This document shows positions 19,272 through 28,785 of a stretch of DNA of 42,872 nucleotides, piece by piece (the first letter of the stretch is position 1; each line of letters starts with the position of its first letter). Both the position numbers and the translations under genes were made by a program. Below the pieces are notes generated by a model. That model saw nothing but the letters and a program-made list of their open reading frames with translations. It was not told where the DNA came from and searched no databases. Source of the stretch: Sergeia podlipaevii (lineage: Eukaryota > Euglenozoa > Kinetoplastea > Trypanosomatida > Trypanosomatidae); NCBI GenBank assembly GCA_030849805.1, contig JASANZ010002079.1:1-42872 (forward strand), given 5' to 3'.

Positions 19272-19816
19272 TGAAAAGAAAGGCAGATAAAAACAAATAC
19301 GCGCGCGACGTATATAAATATGTGGCGCTATTAGAAATTCCGATATTGTTTTGTAACACCTGGTAAACTTTCTCTTGAAAAAAAAGTAAAAAGGGGAATA
19401 AAAAAGAAATCAATAACAACAAGTGCTACCAAGAAGCATCGGCATCGTAAACGTGGGGAACATTGTTTATTAAAAAGTTATATGCCTTCCGATACGTGCA
19501 CTACGGCGCAGTGTCAATAGCCGTTTTGAGGCATTGTGCTGAAAAAGGATTTTGGACCAAAATATCTGTATAATACCATGCTTTGATAGGGGAGATCCGA
19601 GAACAAAAAAGTGAAAATAGAAAACGTTTTCAGTAAATAAGTGGTTGATCATATTTTTTCCGCAAAAACCATCGCAGAAGTAAGTTTTTCCTCTCTTTCC
19701 CTTCCTATTTCCTGGTGTTTAAAAGGGAATCATTAGCTCAGAAAGCGCCATGCAGTCATAAAGCTGAAAAAATCGTATTTATTATTCCATCATATCAGCG
19801 ATGTGTAGAATGAAAA

Positions 19817-19847
<31 letters not shown>

Positions 19848-20258
19848 GCGAACGACACAGAAGATCAGCCTCGGTACTCACGCAGATAATATATATGTAG
19901 CGCTAAAGGTGCTTGCGAGTGCACGGGGCGTGCAAAAAATAAAAACAAAACAACGAAACGTTCAAAAATAGATGAGGTACAACTACGATCTTTGTAAGCC
20001 CATTTAATTTAGCCTCTCAAAATAACGCTTACACATGTGTTTCTCCGACAACATATACAGTTTTGATGACACTTGTCTCTCTTTTTCTCTCTCACACAGT
20101 GACCATCCATTCGCAAAAAATACTCCAAACGTCTTTAGCTGCACATGAAAAATATGAAATGCTGAGCAGCACCCACATAAGCCATGTACATTGGACGTAG
20201 TAGGCACCTACACCCTTTCTCCTGAACGGTAGTACTTCGCGATTTTTTTTTTTCGCGT
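19272..20258. other. Intergenic spacer with (AAT)n repeat
   Basis: About 1 kb. A candidate trans-splicing pyrimidine tract for G6PD (on the minus strand) lies at about 19376-19411. A perfect (TAA)n microsatellite of about 10 units spans 19817-19847. No gene seen. Confidence 0.6.
19817..19847. repeat. (TAA)n microsatellite
   Basis: About ten perfect TAA units in the 3' UTR of the APX gene (minus strand). Directly visible. Confidence 0.9.
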
Positions 20259-21227
20259 TTACTTGGGGAGCTCCTTTAAGCCAGAAGTGCCATTTTCAGT
20301 AAGTTTCTGATAGGCGGCAGCAAAGTCGTTGAGAAACTTGCCGTTATCCTTCGCGTACATCTCGACATAAGTCTTGTATTTGGGATCGAGGATAAGCGCC
20401 ATATCCGCAGGTAGCATCATCAAGTTCTTTGTCTCACGATCCATAAATTGCAATTTCTCAATTGTGGGGTTGACTTCCCACTCCTCCTCGAGCAACGCCA
20501 TGAAGAAGGAGTTGTCAAAGCCATACTTGTCATGTGTCCACGGCCCAACAAATCCGCTGCTCTTCAGCCGGCACTCTCCGCATGTGTGGGCACCAAGCAG
20601 CGCCACTGTCTCCTGATCATTGAAGCCGAGACGATTGAAAACTTCCCTCACATGATTCTGGGTTTTGGATCCGTCGGGCAAGCGACCATCTGCAGCACAT
20701 ACGGACCCATCCTTGGCGTCCACGCGACCCCAGCGGAAGTTGATGGCAGGGCCTCCCATGTACTCAATGGCAACGTACGCAGCGAGCACCCATAGGTCGG
20801 CGTAGGAAATGTTAGGATACTTACGCTTGAGAGGCTCCAGGGCGTTGCGAGCAACGTCGAGGCCCTTGTTGCCACCGTAGTCACACTCCGGCTTGAAACG
20901 CATTGAGGCGGAATTGGGGGATCCATCCTTCTTGTTGCAGTCCCAAGAGCCTGCGTCGTGCCACGCAAGACGCACGAAGGAAGGACCAAGAGCCAGGTTA
21001 TCAGACACCATGTCCTCAATGTCACGGCGCAAAGATTTGATATCAAAAGGAGGTGCCTGGGCGGAACTGAAACTGAAGCATGAAACCACCGTAACACCAC
21101 CCACGATCGTTCCTGCTGCAAGTCCTCCAAAGAAGCCAGTGGTGCGACGCGCTGAAGCGGGGATCGCTTTGGTGTGCAGACGAGAAAAAACTCTCTGCGA
21201 CAGACGAGCTGGAACACGAGTGAACAT
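20259..21227 (-). CDS. APX: Ascorbate/cytochrome c hybrid haem peroxidase
   Basis: 322 residues from ATG 21225-21227. The longer frame begins at a GTG and adds low-complexity sequence. The basic N-terminus (1-30) and hydrophobic segment (31-55) suggest a membrane anchor in mitochondrion or ER, as in the trypanosomatid class I peroxidases. Distal pocket R86, W89, H90. Proximal H214 in GAHTCGECR. The cytochrome c peroxidase radical tryptophan is conserved as W230, 16 residues after the proximal His exactly as in CcP, and its hydrogen-bonding Asp is D275. The arginine that binds ascorbate in plant APX (pea R172) is Ser223 here. This pattern fits the hybrid enzyme described from Leishmania major and T. 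cruzi, which can oxidise cytochrome c. African trypanosomes lack the gene. Confidence 0.96.
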   Translation of the reverse strand: MFTRVPARLSQRVFSRLHTKAIPASARRTTGFFGGLAAGTIVGGVTVVSCFSFSSAQAPPFDIKSLRRDIEDMVSDNLALGPSFVRLAWHDAGSWDCNKKDGSPNSASMRFKPECDYGGNKGLDVARNALEPLKRKYPNISYADLWVLAAYVAIEYMGGPAINFRWGRVDAKDGSVCAADGRLPDGSKTQNHVREVFNRLGFNDQETVALLGAHTCGECRLKSSGFVGPWTHDKYGFDNSFFMALLEEEWEVNPTIEKLQFMDRETKNLMMLPADMALILDPKYKTYVEMYAKDNGKFLNDFAAAYQKLTENGTSGLKELPK

Positions 21228-21890
21228 TTTTTTCTTTGTTTGTAGCTGTGGCTGTGGGTATGGGGAATGAGAACAGAAAATCGTGTAAGAGTGAAAAAAA
21301 ACTATTCTTTTTTGTTGTGTCAAAAAGGAGTGGGCAGTCAAAAGGGGGAAAAAACTGCAAGCAGAAGAGTACACGTGTTTTAAACAATCCACTCAGCTAT
21401 GTGATAAAAAGAGACGGCTTGGGCACTCAACAGCCATACAGCAATTAATCGGCATGCTTATATATATATATGGTATCGAAGTATACAAGAAAGGTGAAGG
21501 AGCGGGCTGGGTGATGAACAAACAATCCCGGTTGAGACAGAACAGGAGACTATTCTGACTTTTGGCATAGCGATGACAAAAAAATGGGATGAGGGAAATG
21601 CAACTATGCCTCCAGTCTCCTGTTCCATTCGTACAGTTGGCACCAACTTTCATCCTTCCATTCTCCCCGCTTTGTAATCCATCTGAGCCAAAGCATAAAA
21701 ATAAATAACGCTCCTTCACTGCCACAAAAGTCAAGCATATCATTAACATCCTTGCACTCTTCATGCATAAGAGATATACAGGCGAGTGAATCTTCAAATC
21801 ATCAAGTCACACATCCGCAGGAAAGCACCACATATGTGTACTTACGTACGCTAGATAAAGAAGTTCCACAAAATTTCGCATTTATGTTTA
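21228..21890. other. Intergenic spacer
   Basis: Contains purine runs near 21324-21356 (pyrimidine tract upstream of APX on the minus strand) and a (TA)n run at about 21459-21470. A 134-codon minus-strand ORF here starts at a non-ATG codon and lacks coding character. Confidence 0.55.
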
Positions 21891-24878
21891 TCATAATTTA
21901 TCATCTCCAACAATGGCTGCACCGTTCACCGTTGCACTAGGAGCACTTGTTCCTCGCACGAGCGCATCACGACTTGGTGACAGATGCGGACGATCAGCAC
22001 TCCGCGAATCTGGCATGGCTCCGTAAAATGTGGCACCTCGTGGTGACCTGCGGGAATGGTTCACTGAATGCGGAGAAAACGGCTTTAGACGTTGCAGTGC
22101 CTGCAGGACATTATTCGTTCTGTTTGCGTCCTCGGTCATTGTTGTCTCCTGGTGAGACAGCATTGCGTTAGTGCCACTCCGTCTGTAGCTATCAATCACC
22201 CTAAGAATCACTTCCACCGTGAACATAGGCACTCCATCTGATTCCTCCTTGGAGCCGCGCCATACTTCTTCCAGGAAATTTACCAATGAGGGCGGGCATG
22301 GATTAGGCTGCTGGCGCGGTTCAAAGCGATCTGAGAAGGACGTGAGAGGAAATATGATGCAGCAATTGCGACCTCCGACTCCAGGATTATAAATCGACAG
22401 TCTGCTACCCTGCAGTAGGTATGCAGCGACAAGTGCCAAGGCTCGAGCATCACTGTCAGCTCCAGGAGAGGTAGACAACTTTCCAATCTGTATCGACGGT
22501 CGCGACATGGCCAGTAAGGTAGCGGTGATACCATCATCCTCTCCCTGCTCAAGCAACCACTGAGGGCGAACAAAAACACCTAGCCTTAACAGATCGCTTG
22601 GCGCCAGTTTAACCGGTGATGATGGCAAGGAGATGTAAACCTGAAATGAGCACTGCCGCCGCAGAAAGCAAAGCAAGCTAAACGTTTCACTAAAGAACTG
22701 TTGATTCATCTCTTCGATAGTTTTACCTTCATATAGGTTTTTCTCGGTATCGAGCGTCACAGTTCTCTCGAGCTGCTGCTGTGAGGCTGCTACCGTGCTA
22801 TTCCCACGTTGATTTGCAGTGGTCTTTGCAAGGACCGCCGCCTGAAGCAGCTTCACACGAGCAAAATGCTTGTGAAGCTTTTCAACTACTATTTGGCACG
22901 GAAAAGTTTGTGGGTACGTGTTCACAGACGCGTTAAAGCCACCGGTGATAGGCTCGCACACAAACGAAACCATAGCAAACGAAAGGCAGGATGCATTCAC
23001 AAACTGCTGACGTACCAGCATCGACGTCCGTGCAAAGAAGTCCGCATCTTGTGTCAAAGCCCGCCGATGGCTATACAACGTCCGTTCATGCGGTGGCGTG
23101 AGCTCTGAGCGCATGAATGTACTGTGCGGCGTGCCAGTAGGTACTACAGACACAAGACGTGGAGTTCCCTCCAATTGCTTCATAGCCACCTGCTGAGACT
23201 CTGCACCGCTATGATGTGGCAGCGTAGTAGCAGCAGGGACAGAAGCTGGCGCAGCTACAGCGACCTGCACAACGCGCGCAACTTTCACTGGGCTGTTTAA
23301 CATCCACATCTTCGGTAGAGCGCTGAGCTGGAATGCTCTTTTGCTTTTACTACGTTTGCGATTGCTAATGTTGGGCACTCTTATGGAAAGCGGATATATA
23401 AAGAAGCCACTAAAAATAGCCACGATTGCCACTGCCGCAATAGATAACAGGCACGTGCACACAAATGCGGCGAGGCAAATGATTACAATATTGTGTTGGT
23501 TGCGGCGCACAATGTGAAAAACCAGCGCCATCTCAAGGAAGCAGTCCTCCTGGAGCCCTTGAGAAAAGAACAGTCTCGCACGAACAAGTGCATTAATAGT
23601 AGTATTGTGTCTGCCGTATAGAAACACTTGTGGAGCGGAGTTTGTGGCGAGTGGAGACACCCAGGCACCACCGTCGCTGTCGACAGGAGGGATGCGGTAG
23701 AAGATAGAGGTGGCTCGTAAGACCAGGAGAACTTCCAAGAAAAAAAAGGCGACAAGCCCAATGTCAAACATGTCTGCCGCCATTAAGAGCGCAACAATTA
23801 GCAGCGCAACAACCGTCTTTAGAGGTCTACGCCATGAGAACACGTCATTTAGACGCAGTACCATGTCAACCAGTGACATATACGGCACCAACACAAATCG
23901 AACAGCTGCCGAGTTGAGTCCAGACTCAATATTCGCGTCTTGAAAGCTGTCAATGGATAGATGCGATGACGCATCTCCTCTGCCTCCTCCCGTGCTCGTA
24001 TCAAAGTTGTGCACAGAGGGTTGTCGACTGGCACTGCCTGGATCAGTGCTTTCACCTTTCTGACCAATTCGCTTTCCACAGAAGAGAAGCTTTGAGATGG
24101 GGACACGATTGAAAGAATACGCCAACACCTGGAAAGTAAAAAAAGCACTACCTCCAATGTCTCTCCCAAACATGCTATTGGTCGCCACAGTATTGAGATT
24201 TGACTCCTCTACGATCTGAACCATCGTCTTTTTGGGTTGCAGCGCCATGCACAGTCCTCCGCCTCGGATCGAAAGCAACTCTCTGAGCGTAATTTTGGAC
24301 ACACCAATGCACAGCGGCGTGTTGCTGTGATGAGTAGGATTATCAGACTGCCCAATGGCCTCATCTACACAGTGCTGCACAGTGCTGTTGGCTAGCGGAG
24401 GAGGCAGCTGCAAGAGACGAATCTTCACAATACAGTCCACCATGGACGCCGGAAGTGAAGTAAGCACAGCCTCTTTGGGTGATACACTGTACCGCTGAGT
24501 ACGCACCTCGCTACCATCCCAGTTTCCTTGTATCTGAGTCTCATGCTGCTGGTGCTCATAGTGCGCGTCCCAAACGGAACTTTCAAGTTTTACAACCCGT
24601 TCGAACACAAACTGGATACACAACTTGGGTACAAAGTCACCCTTTTCGCTGCTGGCACTCCTACCGATAGACAACAGGTTCTTTTTGCTTTGCGCTATCG
24701 CAATCTCCGAGCCTGGTTCGGTGGCAGCACTCTGTGTGTTTGGTTGACTGACAGACCCGCGCGGTTGGTCTTTTCCCATACGGGACTGAAGTGCCATGAG
24801 CTGCTTCATTCGATAGAAACTCTCCACATCAAACGCACATGCTTTGGAGACATAAGAAAATCGGAGCTCGACATGCAT
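21891..24878 (-). CDS. Large membrane protein, C2-like plus membrane hairpins
   Basis: 995 residues from ATG 24876-24878. The frame extends another 103 codons to a GTG through low-complexity hydrophobic sequence that I exclude. Residues about 85-260 alternate strand-like stretches in the manner of a C2-type sandwich. Residues 333-398 read RFVLVPYMSLVDMVLRLNDVF, then SWRRP, then two long hydrophobic segments. This resembles the C-terminal membrane domain of MCTP proteins and reticulon/Pex30-type hairpins. A second hydrophobic pair spans about 464-497. Ahead of 790 is a Ser/Thr-rich linker, and the C-terminal third is soluble and unrecognised. A role as a membrane-shaping or contact-site tether is inference from architecture only. 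No database family can be confirmed by eye. Confidence 0.8.
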   Translation of the reverse strand: MHVELRFSYVSKACAFDVESFYRMKQLMALQSRMGKDQPRGSVSQPNTQSAATEPGSEIAIAQSKKNLLSIGRSASSEKGDFVPKLCIQFVFERVVKLESSVWDAHYEHQQHETQIQGNWDGSEVRTQRYSVSPKEAVLTSLPASMVDCIVKIRLLQLPPPLANSTVQHCVDEAIGQSDNPTHHSNTPLCIGVSKITLRELLSIRGGGLCMALQPKKTMVQIVEESNLNTVATNSMFGRDIGGSAFFTFQVLAYSFNRVPISKLLFCGKRIGQKGESTDPGSASRQPSVHNFDTSTGGGRGDASSHLSIDSFQDANIESGLNSAAVRFVLVPYMSLVDMVLRLNDVFSWRRPLKTVVALLIVALLMAADMFDIGLVAFFFLEVLLVLRATSIFYRIPPVDSDGGAWVSPLATNSAPQVFLYGRHNTTINALVRARLFFSQGLQEDCFLEMALVFHIVRRNQHNIVIICLAAFVCTCLLSIAAVAIVAIFSGFFIYPLSIRVPNISNRKRSKSKRAFQLSALPKMWMLNSPVKVARVVQVAVAAPASVPAATTLPHHSGAESQQVAMKQLEGTPRLVSVVPTGTPHSTFMRSELTPPHERTLYSHRRALTQDADFFARTSMLVRQQFVNASCLSFAMVSFVCEPITGGFNASVNTYPQTFPCQIVVEKLHKHFARVKLLQAAVLAKTTANQRGNSTVAASQQQLERTVTLDTEKNLYEGKTIEEMNQQFFSETFSLLCFLRRQCSFQVYISLPSSPVKLAPSDLLRLGVFVRPQWLLEQGEDDGITATLLAMSRPSIQIGKLSTSPGADSDARALALVAAYLLQGSRLSIYNPGVGGRNCCIIFPLTSFSDRFEPRQQPNPCPPSLVNFLEEVWRGSKEESDGVPMFTVEVILRVIDSYRRSGTNAMLSHQETTMTEDANRTNNVLQALQRLKPFSPHSVNHSRRSPRGATFYGAMPDSRSADRPHLSPSRDALVRGTSAPSATVNGAAIVGDDKL

Positions 24879-25416
24879 TGACTTGAAAACTATATATATG
24901 TATAGAAAGATTCTACCTAAGCAACAACAAAAACATAAAATTACAAATGTACGTATAAGGAAGAGATGTTCAGCACGCGGTAGAAACACACACAAAAGAA
25001 AAATGATCTCTCTATTTGCAATTATAAATGTATGTTCTAGTATGCAACCTTTTATATGTACGTATTGGCAATTTTCACTACAAAGAAAAAGCGGTACACA
25101 AAGTTCCTGCAATGCGTACACTAGAAAAAGATGGGAAGAGAAGAGAAATAGGAATGCGACGAGCGATACAACAGTTGCAATTTTCACAGCAAAAACGTGT
25201 GCAAACTGTACAACAAATTCAATATATTTGTAAAAACATTTGATGAATCTTGTTCAAGTCTAAAACGCCTACAGACGCAGTTCATTTTTGCGCTGCGTGA
25301 CGATGCTACTTCAGAGACAAAGAATATATATATGTGCACATCATTCACAAAAAGTATCGCTGTGATCACTATAAAAGCAATAACAGCACCAAACAAGTGT
25401 GTCATCAACAAAACAT
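24879..25416. other. Intergenic spacer
   Basis: AT-rich with purine runs (for example 24970-25010 and 25118-25150 on the + strand). No gene seen. Confidence 0.6.
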
Positions 25417-26226
25417 CTACAATCGATGAGGTCTTAGAGAGAAAAACATGGCATTCAGAAAAGCACTTGATATATCAGTAAAGGAAGACATTTCCTCCAT
25501 GACAAGAGCCTGTCTCCCATCATACTCTTCTTCAGTAATTTTGAGAATCTCAACGTAGAAACGCTGGGCACGCGAAGCACTAACTAACCGCCCATCCCCC
25601 AAGCTCCGCAAGCTAGAGCTAAAACGAGAACTGCCACTAGTTAAATGCGCCAAAGAACTTTGAGGATGAACTTCCTCGACGGCACAACGATTACGATTGC
25701 CACCAATAGTAACTCTGCCAGAGAAGCAATCGCTTTCATCAGACGACCAGGATGAAGTTGAAAGTTCCTCGGCAAGAGCTTGGATAGCTGCCTTCAAGAC
25801 TACCTTTTGGGGCTGTTCGCGTATCTCGTCAAGTTTAGCATCAGCGTTACTTGGTGGCAATAAATGCTTTTCATATACAAGTGAGCGGCCAATGCGAGGT
25901 GCAAGTACATCTGCACTTGGCGACAAAAGCGGCCATCGGTGTGTATCGCCAGGTACAGGAGATGGCGACAACGGAGACTGAACCTCTGAGTTTTCACGCT
26001 CAAGACGTTCTTGTAGACATGTCTGAATCATCTCATTGGTATCACAGGTTGAGGATCTGCCTCTTACCGATACAACGCCATGCCGAGTGTGAGCTAAGGA
26101 TTGACGACTCTCCTCCTCCAATATCAAGTCGTGCAAAAGGCGACGCTGCGTCTCCAGCTCCTGAATCACTTCGCTCCATTTACTTCCCCTGCCCTTTTCT
26201 AAGGCATCACCGTTCCTTGATAACAT
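25417..26226 (-). CDS. Hypothetical protein, 269 residues
   Basis: Not recognised. Intact from ATG 26224-26226 to TAG. Residues about 15-55 are strongly charged and helical (KWSEVIQELETQRRLLHDLI), a likely coiled coil. The middle (80-200) is Ser/Pro-rich and probably disordered. Residues 215-255 form a second predicted helical region (RFYVEILKITEEEYDGRQA). No membrane segment, signal peptide or enzyme motif. Small Ser-rich coiled-coil proteins of this sort are common in trypanosomatid cytoskeletal fractions, but nothing here proves such a role. Confidence 0.75.
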   Translation of the reverse strand: MLSRNGDALEKGRGSKWSEVIQELETQRRLLHDLILEEESRQSLAHTRHGVVSVRGRSSTCDTNEMIQTCLQERLERENSEVQSPLSPSPVPGDTHRWPLLSPSADVLAPRIGRSLVYEKHLLPPSNADAKLDEIREQPQKVVLKAAIQALAEELSTSSWSSDESDCFSGRVTIGGNRNRCAVEEVHPQSSLAHLTSGSSRFSSSLRSLGDGRLVSASRAQRFYVEILKITEEEYDGRQALVMEEMSSFTDISSAFLNAMFFSLRPHRL

Positions 26227-26668
26227 CCTCTATATTCCTGGCACTCTTCTTTCTTCCTCTCGTACCTTTTTTACGTGAAAGGCGGTGAACAAAAAATCTT
26301 GCGGATATACTTTCCACCTCTATTTGTAGAACCACTACTTGCTCATCAGCGCCTCGAACAGCCTTTCCACAGCCGTGCAAAGTACGCCAAAGATTTTTTT
26401 TTTAAAAAAAACTTGGCTACATATATAAGCAAGGAAAAGAAGAGGGAAAGAGGGAGAACAAGAAAAAATAATACTGGCAAACGCTGGTACAAACTAGCAC
26501 ACACAGAAAAATAAACTTGAAAGCTAGTGATACTGTGTATTCATTTTGATGATTGAGATACCTATTGCGGTAGCGACATACTTTTTATCCAATACGTTTT
26601 TAACGAGAAGCCAAGCCACATCCTTTTCTCCCCCTTCCGTGGTAAAACGCTCTCTGAACACCCACACA
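26227..26668. other. Intergenic spacer
   Basis: Holds a T-run directly followed by an A-run at about 26394-26411, which could form a hairpin, and purine-rich tracts around 26430-26470. No gene seen. Confidence 0.55.
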
Positions 26669-28438
26669 TCATTGATTTTTCTTCAACTCAATATCCGATG
26701 CCGCCATCTCCGGCTGTCGCGCTTCAGTGGACTCCACACCGCCGCTGGCATCTTCCTCTTCTGCATCAACATCCTCGTCATCTGCAAGGCGTGCCATATC
26801 AACAGGGTAGATCCACCGCTGGTAGAGCAAGATGGCGAACACAACATCGTCGCGGAAGCATGCAATACGATGCAGCCATGGCATTTTGATTATGAACGCA
26901 AAAAGATCATCAATGACAGTGTTGAGGGCTTTGTACACAAAGGTGCGCCACGGCATTTGCCCCACGCTCTTCATCTTATAGTTAATAAAAATCTGAGGTG
27001 TCATCATGACAAACCCAAAGAAATAGATGAACTGCACTTGCGTATTAATCAAATACGAGTACCACCCCTTGTGCGTCTTATACAATGCAGAGTACACGCA
27101 GTAGCCTGAGAGAATTGGGACCATTGCATAAACAAGATATCGAATGGCGGTGTCATCGTGCTTCCTCGTGCGGTTATCATATGACTCCTTAAAGCATATT
27201 TCGTACCCAAACAGTGTCATCCACTGCTTTCCACTCCTTTCTAATGAGTCAAGGTGCTCCTCATCTGTTGAAGTGCCACCACCACAGCGACGAATAGTGA
27301 TTGTCTGCCTAAGTTTCCAAAATTCCATCAAAACACCTACACCAGATGGCAATAAAATAGCCCATGAAGTCTCCTCACCATCTAGGAGATAAAGAAAAAC
27401 AATAGCCTGGAAGTAGCAGTTGATCGCGATACTGCGGATGGAGAGGCCTCGCAAATCTTTACGGCCGCGCCAAAACTTCACATCGTTCGAAAAGGCCAAG
27501 TACTCAAATGCCATATGAAGACACGTCACAAGAGCCGTTAGTGCGAGAAAGTATGGATTGGTCTCCAGAAATATACGCTTCGTGTCTTCTGCGTCTTCTG
27601 GCTTCGCCAACCCCAAATCCTGCTGCTGCTTCATTGACGTTTCATACTGGTTGTATAAAGCAAGCTTCCATAGCGCCAGAGCAGACACCTCTACCGTGAG
27701 CGGGAACAGCCGCATCGCAGCAGTGGATGCGTTCAGTTCTAGAAGATGGTCTTTCAATACCCAAAAATTGTTTATATATACAAGCGGTTCATATTGGTTT
27801 GTTCCCGGAATTCTCTTGATGAGGTTCTTCAATGGCTCTGGTGGCGGCGCGGAAAAATCAACAATTGGACTCAACGTCACTACTGGCTGGAAGTAAGCAC
27901 GATACACAAGTTCGGAGCTAACCTTGCGTTCGCCATCCGTGTGGTTTGCGGCAGTTCCGCCAAATAGATGATGCTCGTTTCGCTGCTTTACAGGAAAGAA
28001 CCGCACCAATGGAATCTCTGTAGAGAACCTTGTTCCCCGCATTTCCCACGATACTGTCAACTCCATGCTGCAGTTCCGAGAGGCACACGACGACAAATTC
28101 AAAAGAAGGTCATGCTTGAGTCGTCCGGAGGAAAGAAAATCAAAGGAAAACAGCAGGTTATCAAAATCAATCGTCTCCAGCTCGGGGGACTCGAGAAATA
28201 TGCGGAACCTATCACCCGGTTTTGCGAATGGTGAAAATGTGTCTGGGCGAACCCTCTCCACTTGCGATTGCTTATCGGATGACCGTGTGGTTTGATCGCC
28301 GATATTCCCTAGAATACTCATAAGCATAAATACAATACCACCGTACATCAGGAAGTTGGTGAGCAATGATTGAATGTTATAGCCACGTCGGCCCTCGTGA
28401 GGTGGCGGCGCTGCCAAACTAGTAGTATCTGATGACAT
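26669..28438 (-). CDS. CLPTM1 family membrane protein
   Basis: 589 residues. An N-terminal membrane segment (about 24-45) is followed by a large lumenal region (about 50-290) and then several membrane helices. Family signatures are clear: HMAFEYLAFSNDVKFWRGRK in the middle, the FGFVMMTPQIFINYKMKSV segment, and the highly conserved IDDLFAFIIKMPWLHRIACF stretch leading to YQRWIYPVD (about 481-547). In animals CLPTM1 retains GABA-A receptors in the ER, and its paralogue CLPTM1L was reported to act as a scramblase for a GPI-anchor precursor. GPI anchoring is central in trypanosomatids, so a lipid role is attractive but is inference. The acidic C-terminal tail is cytosolic. The next upstream gene carries a related segment. 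Confidence 0.93.
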   Translation of the reverse strand: MSSDTTSLAAPPPHEGRRGYNIQSLLTNFLMYGGIVFMLMSILGNIGDQTTRSSDKQSQVERVRPDTFSPFAKPGDRFRIFLESPELETIDFDNLLFSFDFLSSGRLKHDLLLNLSSCASRNCSMELTVSWEMRGTRFSTEIPLVRFFPVKQRNEHHLFGGTAANHTDGERKVSSELVYRAYFQPVVTLSPIVDFSAPPPEPLKNLIKRIPGTNQYEPLVYINNFWVLKDHLLELNASTAAMRLFPLTVEVSALALWKLALYNQYETSMKQQQDLGLAKPEDAEDTKRIFLETNPYFLALTALVTCLHMAFEYLAFSNDVKFWRGRKDLRGLSIRSIAINCYFQAIVFLYLLDGEETSWAILLPSGVGVLMEFWKLRQTITIRRCGGGTSTDEEHLDSLERSGKQWMTLFGYEICFKESYDNRTRKHDDTAIRYLVYAMVPILSGYCVYSALYKTHKGWYSYLINTQVQFIYFFGFVMMTPQIFINYKMKSVGQMPWRTFVYKALNTVIDDLFAFIIKMPWLHRIACFRDDVVFAILLYQRWIYPVDMARLADDEDVDAEEEDASGGVESTEARQPEMAASDIELKKNQ

Positions 28439-28785
28439 CGCTCTCCACGTTGGCTACAAAATCAAAGATAATACAACAACAAGCGAGGACGGCAAGAAAT
28501 CAAATGAAAAGTCCTTTTTCGTGAAACCCCTTCGCGAATCAGAAAAAAAAAAAGAGGAAAGAAAAATATGCAGGCGAGGACAGAATACAAAGTGATACAC
28601 AAATAAGTAATGTTTTAGAAGTAGGCTATATCGATAAAAGTGTGTGTATATATATTTATGTCCACAACTGACACTACCCCTTCATAGGTGCTTACCTTAA
28701 TTTACTTAATAGTAAATGCTTGCATTCATTGTCAGCCAAACCACCACTTCTCGCTACCCATATCATGCACATAAGCGTCAATCAA
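28439..28785. other. Intergenic spacer
   Basis: Short spacer with a purine run at about 28541-28568 (pyrimidine tract on the coding strand, upstream of CLPTM1) and a TA-rich patch near 28646-28660. Confidence 0.55.

Noticed and set aside
21393..21797. 134-codon minus-strand ORF between APX and the large membrane protein
   Set aside because: Starts at a non-ATG codon, low-complexity composition, no motif.
26546..27109. 187-codon plus-strand ORF opposite CLPTM1
   Set aside because: Antisense shadow of a clearly conserved gene, no family resemblance and against the array direction.
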